DNA of 6,470 nucleotides from assembly GCA_036774405.1 (NCBI GenBank), contig DAIPBO010000050.1, positions 1 to 6,470 on the forward strand, written 5' to 3'. Source of the DNA: JAAYDS01 sp012729155 (GTDB lineage: Bacteria; Chloroflexota; Anaerolineae; UBA1429). Position 1 is the stretch's first letter; each line of letters opens with the position of its first letter. Position numbers and translations under genes: made by a program. Below, piece after piece: positions 1-6,470 of the stretch. The notes under the pieces are model-generated. The model was not told the origin of the DNA. It was given only the letters and a program-made list of their open reading frames with translations, and did no database searches.

Positions 1-90
1 GCAGGCCCCTGTGCCTGCCCGGATCGTGATGCAGGCCCCTGTGCCTGCCCGGATGGTGACGCAGATGCAAGCGCCCGCCCGATAGACAAA
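1..90 (+). repeat. 30-bp tandem repeat within the transposase reading frame
   Basis: Bases 1-30 and 31-60 are near-identical copies that differ only at two positions (C/G at 25/55 and T/C at 30/60). Bases 61-90 look like a degraded third copy (gcagatgcaagcgcccgccc at its start). Each of the first two units contains a perfect hairpin: gcaggc, loop ccctgt, gcctgc, with a 6-bp stem and 6-nt loop. The unit is a multiple of three, so it encodes AGPCACPDRD, AGPCACPDGD and ADASARPIDK without breaking the frame. More copies may lie upstream of the window. Confidence 0.85.
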
Positions 91-366
91 GGCGCCCTCG
101 CGCTCGGCGATGTCGTCAGACGGTTCAAAACCTATACCACTCACCGCTATGCAGCGGGCGTCGAGCGTGGCAACTGGCCACCATTCGCCGGGCGTCTGTG
201 GCAGCGAAACTACCATGATCACATCGTGCGTAGCGAGGCTGATCTGAGGCGTGTCCGCGCCTACATCGCCTCCAACGTGGACCGTTGGGCAGATGACGCT
301 TTACACACAGAACCCCAGATCGGGCGCCCACGGAGGGGCGCCCCTACAGCGATGCGCGCATGGTGA
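1..366 (+). CDS. REP-associated tyrosine transposase (RAYT), 3' part, 5' end outside window
   Basis: The frame is open from base 1 and stops with TGA at 364-366, giving 121 residues of a C-terminal fragment. Residues 37-50 (DVVRRFKTYTTHRY) match the DIVxxFKSxTT helix of this transposase type. Residues 65-93, around GRLWQRNYHDHIVRSEADL and then RVRAYIASNVDRW, match the family's WQRNYYEHIIR...YIxxNPxRW block. Tyr88 (codon 262-264) in the YIxxN helix is the likely catalytic tyrosine. The HUH motif of Y1 transposases would lie before base 1. Known family role: single-stranded DNA nicking and joining at REP palindromes, usually as a single-copy domesticated gene rather than a mobile IS. Oddities: residues 1-30 are three tandem 10-residue units, and the C-terminus is encoded by a palindrome. 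The gene ends 69 nt before hsdR, so it probably sits inside or beside the restriction operon. The family call is firm; activity is unknown. Confidence 0.85.
   Translation, partial: AGPCACPDRDAGPCACPDGDADASARPIDKGALALGDVVRRFKTYTTHRYAAGVERGNWPPFAGRLWQRNYHDHIVRSEADLRRVRAYIASNVDRWADDALHTEPQIGRPRRGAPTAMRAW
322..344. repeat. REP-like palindrome forming the 3' end of the RAYT coding sequence
   Basis: GGGCGCCC at 322-329 and GGGCGCCC at 336-343 form an 8-bp inverted repeat around the 6-nt loop acggag, followed by CCTAC. It is translated as part of the transposase tail (GRPRRGAPT), 20 bases before the stop codon. The architecture matches the hairpins in the 1-60 repeat when those are read on the opposite strand: stem beginning GGGC, 6-nt purine-rich loop (acaggg versus acggag), stem ending in C. 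GGGC...GCCCCTAC elements are, to my knowledge, dispersed in Chloroflexota genomes. That this one is the cognate REP of this RAYT is an inference. Confidence 0.6.
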
Positions 367-370
367 GCGC

Positions 371-394
371 GCCCGTACGGGCCGGCTCCCGTGC
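371..394. repeat. Overlapping palindrome/hairpin in the hsdR leader
   Basis: Bases 371-382 (gcccgtacgggc) are a perfect 12-bp palindrome. Overlapping it, acggg at 377-381 pairs with cccgt at 388-392 around the 6-nt loop ccggct; a G-U pair and a G-C pair (375-376 with 393-394) can extend the stem. It lies between the transposase stop and the hsdR ribosome binding site. No T-run follows, so it is not an obvious intrinsic terminator. It could be a third REP-like element or leader RNA structure. No promoter stands out in 367-435. Confidence 0.4.
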
Positions 395-418
395 CCGCCT
401 GTCGAGGTAGGCCTGGAT

Positions 419-424
419 AGGAGG
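419..424 (+). promoter_or_regulatory. Shine-Dalgarno for hsdR
   Basis: AGGAGG ends 11 nt before the ATG at 436. The match to the anti-SD is complete but the spacer is slightly long. Together with the conserved N-terminus ISESTVESEAL it fixes the hsdR start. Confidence 0.7.
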
Positions 425-435
425 ACGAGCCTCTG

Positions 436-3525
<3,090 letters not shown>

Positions 3526-3563
3526 GTCGTGAGCATGACTGAGCGTAATGCGGTGATCGCCGG

Positions 3564-4511
3564 ATGAAGGCTGTGATGGGCGCCAGGCTCTATGTGGGAA
3601 TGACCGACAACGACTGGTTCCATTTCCTCGCTGAGCAGAAGCCGGACGAGGTCAACTTTTGGCGACCCGGGGGGAAGCAGAGCTTTGCCGTACTTACGCC
3701 GGGCGACCCGTTCCTCTTCAAGCTGCACAGCCCTGATGACTATATCGTGGGCGGCGGCCATTTTGTGCGCTTTAGCAGATTGCCTGTCGACCTGGCCTGG
3801 GAGGTCTTTGGGATCAAGAACGGCGCTGCGACACTGGAGGCATTCCGCAGCAAGATCCTGAGCTACCGGCGCCGCGCAGGAGATGGGTCAGCGAATCCAA
3901 TGATCGGCTGTATCATCCTGACAGAGCCTTTCTTCTTCGAGCCCGAGGGGTGGTTCGTCGCACCTGAGTGGCATCGGAGCATCGTTCAGGGTAAGGGATA
4001 CGACCTGAACTCTCCTGTTGGTGCGAGCTTGCTGGCTCAGGTGAGCGAGCGACTGAACTGGCGGGCGGCGGACTCCGGCATGATGGCTGAGACGGGGCCT
4101 CGATATGGCGAACCGAGCGCCTATGCCCCTCGGCTGGGCCAGGGCGGGTTCCGCGTCGCGGTCATGGAAGCCTACTATCGGCGCTGCGCCGTGACAGGCG
4201 AAAAGGTGCTAGCCGTTCTTGAGGCGTCGCACATCAAGCCCTACTCGGCCGATGGCCCTCACGCGGTGAACAACGGGATCCTGCTCCGCTCGGACATTCA
4301 CCAGCTGTTTGATCGCGGCTATGCGACCATCACTGAGGACCACAAGTTCGAGGTCAGCAAGAGCGTCAAGCAAGAGTTCGACAACGGCCGCGAGTACTAC
4401 CAGTACCATTGCATCGGGTTACAGGTGCTGCCAGGAGACGCGATAGAGCTGCCGTCACGCGAGTTTGTGCGCTGGCACAATGAGCATGTGTACCTGGGGT
4501 GGGGGAGGTGA
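3564..4511 (+). CDS. HNH endonuclease with N-terminal PUA/EVE-like domain; putative modification-dependent restriction enzyme
   Basis: The protein has 315 residues in two parts. The C-terminal part (about 195-315) is an HNH nuclease of the HNH_2 type. Cys208 (CAVTG) starts the fold; His223 (ASHIKPY), Asn237 (VNNGILL) and His246 (SDIHQLFDRG) form the likely metal-binding and catalytic triad. There is no paired CxxC zinc knuckle. The N-terminal part (about 8-100) has YVGMTDNDWF, NFWRPGG, PGDPFLFKLHSP and YIVGGGHF. The GD...LFK...YIVGG pattern resembles PUA-superfamily barrels (EVE, ASCH, SRA), which read modified bases in several restriction enzymes. From this I infer a type IV (McrA-like) role; the substrate is unknown. 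The start is uncertain: ATG 3564 has GGTGA at 3552-3556, while ATG 3576 has GAAGG at 3566-3570 with a 5-nt spacer and would remove only four residues. It begins 38 nt after hsdR on the same strand with no terminator between, so an operon is likely. The nuclease call is firm; the reader call is moderate. Confidence 0.9.
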   Translation: MKAVMGARLYVGMTDNDWFHFLAEQKPDEVNFWRPGGKQSFAVLTPGDPFLFKLHSPDDYIVGGGHFVRFSRLPVDLAWEVFGIKNGAATLEAFRSKILSYRRRAGDGSANPMIGCIILTEPFFFEPEGWFVAPEWHRSIVQGKGYDLNSPVGASLLAQVSERLNWRAADSGMMAETGPRYGEPSAYAPRLGQGGFRVAVMEAYYRRCAVTGEKVLAVLEASHIKPYSADGPHAVNNGILLRSDIHQLFDRGYATITEDHKFEVSKSVKQEFDNGREYYQYHCIGLQVLPGDAIELPSREFVRWHNEHVYLGWGR

Positions 4512-4612
4512 GGTGATGGGCTCGTTGGCCTATGCAAGCCTGTTGTCGTTCGGAGCCATAGCCTGATCGGGCTGGGGCGAGACAAGTCCGGTCGGCCCTT
4601 TCAGGGCGTAGC

Positions 4613-4618
4613 GGAGGT
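4613..4618 (+). promoter_or_regulatory. Shine-Dalgarno that selects a GTG start
   Basis: GGAGGT lies 5 nt upstream of the GTG at 4624. No ATG is available near the expected N-terminus of the flavoprotein, so this strong site decides the start. A small hairpin (gccct at 4595-4599, agggc at 4603-4607) sits 5 nt upstream of it. Confidence 0.7.
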
Positions 4619-4623
4619 CGTCA

Positions 4624-5100
4624 GTGGGCTCATCGTGTCTGGAGAACTTGTCCACTAAACTACATAGGTTGGCCCCGACATTGCGCGAGCTGCTTGGCAC
4701 GCAGCGCTATGCGGTGCTGGGCACGTCAGGCGAAGAGGGCATCAGGCTGAACCTGATGGCTGTGGCACTGACAGCTGACCTGCGGTCGCTCATCATGGCT
4801 ACCGAGCGAGCGACGCACAAGTACGCCAACCTGCTGGCCAATCTTCAGGTGTGTTTGCTGATGGACAACCGCGCCAATGACAGCGGCGACACGCAGTCAG
4901 CGATCGCACTAACCATCGATGGCGTAGCCGCAGAGGCGGTAGGGCCAGCACGCGTTGGGATAGAGGCCCTCTTTTTGGCCCGACACCCGCAAATGCTGTC
5001 ATTTCTGCAGTCGCCGACGTGCGCACTCTTTAGGGTGAGGGTGACTCGATATGAGCTGGTGCGGGGGCTGCATGAGGTTGAAGAAGTGCAGTTGGGGTGA
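4624..5100 (+). CDS. Pyridoxamine 5'-phosphate oxidase-fold (FMN-binding) protein
   Basis: The 158-residue protein starts at GTG and matches the split-barrel flavin-binding superfamily that includes pyridoxamine-phosphate oxidases. Visible family features are a first strand RYAVLGTSGEEG (28-39), the phosphate-contacting segment ATERATHKYANL (59-70), DNRAND (81-86), a strand IALTIDGVAAEA (94-105), an acidic/aromatic helix ALFLARHP (115-122) and the closing strand SPTCALFRVRVTRYELV (130-146). These resemble small general stress or heme/F420-type barrel proteins of unknown substrate more than true PdxH, so no specific reaction is assigned. Members are usually cytosolic homodimers with the flavin at the interface. 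The gene lies 112 nt after the HNH gene and 114 nt before the pentapeptide gene, with its own strong SD, so co-transcription is possible but not shown. I see no functional link to restriction. Confidence 0.85.
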   Translation: MGSSCLENLSTKLHRLAPTLRELLGTQRYAVLGTSGEEGIRLNLMAVALTADLRSLIMATERATHKYANLLANLQVCLLMDNRANDSGDTQSAIALTIDGVAAEAVGPARVGIEALFLARHPQMLSFLQSPTCALFRVRVTRYELVRGLHEVEEVQLG

Positions 5101-5197
5101 GCTGGGGCGTGGCGGCCGCAGTGGGCAGGGATCCGCAAATGCTGGAACGAGAGATGGAGAGGATCAGGGGGGGCGTAGATCGTTTCGCATCTTGGCC

Positions 5198-5205
5198 GGG
5201 AGGGG
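5198..5205 (+). promoter_or_regulatory. Shine-Dalgarno of the pentapeptide-repeat gene
   Basis: GGGAGGGG ends 9 nt before the ATG at 5215. It is flanked by ccgg at 5196-5199 and ccgg at 5209-5212, a weak 4-bp stem that partly overlaps the site. The rest of 5101-5197 holds no clear promoter or terminator. Confidence 0.55.
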
Positions 5206-5214
5206 AAACCGGAA

Positions 5215-5964
5215 ATGTTGTTGCCTGACGGCTCTTGGCAGAAGCGCTATAAGAACCGCATAAAGACGCGGCGGTGGGTGCGCCAGCATCATCGGGTTTG
5301 GCGTGCGGTAGTTGCGGTTCTGTTGCTGGCACTAGCGCTGTGGCTTGCCTTCCGAGCGGGCAAGACCGTGGAGGATGTGGCTGCGGAGTTGCCGACCGAG
5401 TTGATTGGAGCGGTGATCACCTACATTCTCCTGGAGCGCTGGCTCCCGCGCATGGAGGAGCAGGAGGCCGAGGTCCGCCGGCTGATGTTCGAGATGAGCA
5501 GTACCAAGAGCGGCACGGCTGTGCCTGCCGCTGAGAAGCTGAGCCAGATGGAGGCGTGGCGTGATGGGTCGCTGCGCGGCGCGAGGCTAAGTGGCGCGAA
5601 TCTCGCAGGCGCTCGCTTCTTTTTCGCTGACCTTAGATCGGCAGAGCTGTCCCGAGCTAACCTATCGGGCGCAGAGTTCTTTAGCTGCGATCTCCGCAAT
5701 GCCAATCTAGTGGGGGCCGACCTTCGTCATGCAGCAGTGTGGGACGCCGATCTGCGCGCCGCAGCTCTTGTGGGGGGAGACTGGCGCGAAAGCCGGCTGT
5801 GCGCGGTCGACCTTGAGGGCACTGATCTGTATATGGTTATGCTAGATGGAGCGCAGGTATCAGCGACCGGCGTGACAATGAATGCGAATACACGGCTTCC
5901 CGACGGGACGATGTGGGCTGAGGGACGGAGTCTGGCAGAGTTTGGGGCGCAGTTGGTCAGGTAG
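5215..5964 (+). CDS. Membrane-anchored pentapeptide-repeat protein
   Basis: The protein has 249 residues. Residues 1-30 are strongly basic (ten Arg/Lys). A hydrophobic helix follows at about 31-47 (AVVAVLLLALALWLAF) and a second, weaker one at about 62-76 (ELIGAVITYILLERW). An acidic/basic linker (about 80-112, probably helical) leads into twenty consecutive pentapeptides at 119-218 of the A(D/N)LxG type, such as NLAGA, DLRNA and NLVGA. The last four to six are degenerate. A closing segment contains LPDGTMW (228-234), a motif seen at the end of many pentapeptide proteins. Twenty units would give five coils of a right-handed quadrilateral beta-helix. Positive-inside topology with two helices would put both ends in the cytoplasm. 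Pentapeptide proteins scaffold interactions or mimic DNA (Qnr/MfpA), but nothing here identifies a partner. Similar helix-plus-repeat proteins are, as I recall, frequent in Chloroflexota. A relict of a related gene lies 200 nt downstream. Confidence 0.9.
   Translation: MLLPDGSWQKRYKNRIKTRRWVRQHHRVWRAVVAVLLLALALWLAFRAGKTVEDVAAELPTELIGAVITYILLERWLPRMEEQEAEVRRLMFEMSSTKSGTAVPAAEKLSQMEAWRDGSLRGARLSGANLAGARFFFADLRSAELSRANLSGAEFFSCDLRNANLVGADLRHAAVWDADLRAAALVGGDWRESRLCAVDLEGTDLYMVMLDGAQVSATGVTMNANTRLPDGTMWAEGRSLAEFGAQLVR
5569..5868 (+). repeat. Pentapeptide-repeat coding block, 20 units
   Basis: Twenty in-phase 15-nt units encode SLRGA, RLSGA, NLAGA, RFFFA and so on to QVSAT. The central residue is Leu in most units, Phe in two (RFFFA, EFFSC), Val in two and Trp in one. 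The similarity is at protein level only: the DNA units are too diverged for recent slippage expansion. Confidence 0.85.
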
Positions 5965-6167
5965 CCGAACTCACCTTAGTCGATCGGAGAGGTGGCAGGT
6001 GCCGGCTTCCGCAACTATGTGATTGCCTGGTACACGTCTTTGACCACGTTTCGCTAGTGTGATGCCCAAGCGCTGCTGATCGATAGTTGGGGCGAGCTTA
6101 GCCCTAGCGAACGGTGAAAGTACTGGGCATATTCGGGCGTGATTTGGCTATGTCGTTGTGAAGCTAA
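5965..6167. other. Intergenic stretch without an intact gene; contains an inverted repeat
   Basis: No frame of useful length or family similarity is seen. Hand-counted G+C at 6001-6180 is 96/180 (53%), lower than the genes. The only structure is an inverted repeat: ttcgctag (6050-6057) pairs perfectly with ctagcgaa (6104-6111) and extends by a CG pair beyond a one-base bulge (6047-6048 with 6112-6113). Inside it, cccaa (6065-6069) can pair with ttggg (6087-6091). No T-run follows, so an intrinsic terminator for the pentapeptide gene is not supported. The frame at 6141-6158 (DLAMSL) could be a last trace of pentapeptide sequence before stops at 6159 and 6165, but this is weak. Confidence 0.4.
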
Positions 6168-6308
6168 GGTCGAAGCTCCTGGCCAACTGATGGGAGCTGC
6201 TGGAGCGAAGGGCGGAGCTTTAGAGAGTTTGGGGCGACGACGAGCTTTGCCGAGTGGCGCGAGGCGCGCGAAAGAGTATTGAGCGAGGCAGGACTGGAGC
6301 ATACGTAG
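6168..6308 (+). pseudogene. Relict 3' end of a second pentapeptide-type gene
   Basis: The frame 6168-6308 has no start codon, is preceded by in-frame stops at 6159 and 6165, and ends with TAG at 6306. Codons 6189-6236 read DGSCWSEGRSFREFGA and align without gaps to DGTMWAEGRSLAEFGA at 5902-5949 in the upstream gene, with 11 of 16 residues identical. Several differences are silent third-base changes (gac/gat, gag/gaa, gga/ggg, agt/agc), which points to coding divergence before decay rather than a recent copy. After this block the relict continues TTSFAEWREARERVLSEAGL, a plausible helical tail that the intact gene lacks. The repeats and membrane helices expected upstream are gone. It may instead be the fragment of a homologue acquired separately. 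The homology is seen directly; the history is inferred. Confidence 0.6.
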
Positions 6309-6470
6309 TAGGTTCGAGGCCTGTGAAGGATGTGGGTGCGCCGTGGGCCTCGCTAACGAACGCGCTGAAGGAGAAGGAAATCAAGTTGTACTGGGAGCGA
6401 ATCTGGTGAACATGGACAGAAAGCAGAATGGGCCAGAAGGTTGCAGTCAACTGTTGGGCTGCGTTGACCA
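6309..6470. other. Window end; no gene recognised
   Basis: The frame beginning 6283 stays open to the end of the window. A GTG at 6406 has GGGAG 8 nt upstream (6393-6397) and would start MNMDRKQNGPEGCSQLLGCV before the sequence ends. No family is recognisable from so few residues, so it is not called as a gene. Another frame (6224-6408) reads protein-like near its end (NALKEKEIKLYWERIW) but has no convincing start. Confidence 0.3.

Noticed and set aside
1..90. CRISPR-like array
   Set aside because: The units are contiguous, with no spacers, and lie in a protein-coding frame; no cas gene is present.
3529..3567. GTG-started 12-codon ORF between hsdR and the HNH gene, overlapping its ATG
   Set aside because: It has no SD and is too short to show coding character; the overlap alone does not support a gene.
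4595..4607. Intrinsic terminator after the HNH gene
   Set aside because: The stem is only 5 bp and is followed by gtagcgg, not a T-run.
4624..5100. Assignment of the flavoprotein as PdxH (vitamin B6 synthesis)
   Set aside because: At 158 residues it is shorter than typical PdxH, and its motifs fit the generic split-barrel subfamily; no B6 genes are nearby.
6305..6325. tRNA T-arm (ggttcgag...)
   Set aside because: The flanking bases do not form a proper 5-bp T-stem, and no acceptor, D or anticodon arm is found upstream.
6054..6450. Minus-strand ORFs at 6054-6302 and 6220-6450
   Set aside because: Neither has a recognisable family or SD, and they lie opposite the pentapeptide-type relict, which shows synonymous divergence on the plus strand.

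Overview
The window reads as a stretch of accessory (defence-island-like) chromosome from a high-GC bacterium. Three things suggest Chloroflexota (Anaerolineae-like): a REP-associated tyrosine transposase of a type common there, short GGGC...GCCC palindromes with 6-nt loops, and a membrane-anchored pentapeptide-repeat protein with a TELIGAV-type second helix. This assignment is an inference from sequence style, not from a marker gene. All recognisable genes lie on the + strand.

Layout. (1) 1-366: the 3' part of a REP-associated transposase (RAYT, Y1/HUH superfamily) whose 5' end is outside the window. Its reading frame contains a 30-bp tandem repeat and, near the stop, a REP-like palindrome. 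(2) 436-3525: a complete type I restriction motor/nuclease subunit, hsdR, with an intact PD-(D/E)xK nuclease, SF2 translocase motifs and helical C-terminus. hsdM and hsdS are not in the window and should lie upstream if present. (3) 3564-4511: a two-domain HNH endonuclease, 38 nt after hsdR and probably co-transcribed. Its N-terminus looks like a PUA/EVE-type reader, so it may be a modification-dependent (type IV-like) restriction enzyme. (4) 4624-5100: a GTG-started pyridoxamine-phosphate-oxidase-fold flavoprotein. (5) 5215-5964: a membrane-anchored protein with twenty consecutive pentapeptide repeats. (6) 5965-6470: no intact gene. It holds an inverted repeat and a relict (6168-6308) homologous to the 3' end of the upstream pentapeptide gene.

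How the genes fit together. hsdR cuts and translocates DNA when assembled with HsdM2S. The HNH protein may add a second, modification-sensing nuclease layer. The flavoprotein and the pentapeptide protein have no evident mechanistic link to restriction and may simply be neighbours. Hand-counted G+C falls along the window: about 72% at 541-660 (hsdR), about 60% at 3601-3720 (HNH gene) and about 53% at 6001-6180 (relict region). This fits a patchwork of separately acquired pieces.

I see no convincing wholly new system. The points most worth following are the palindromic repeats inside the RAYT gene next to a restriction operon, the reader-HNH fusion adjoining hsdR, and the decayed second pentapeptide-type gene.
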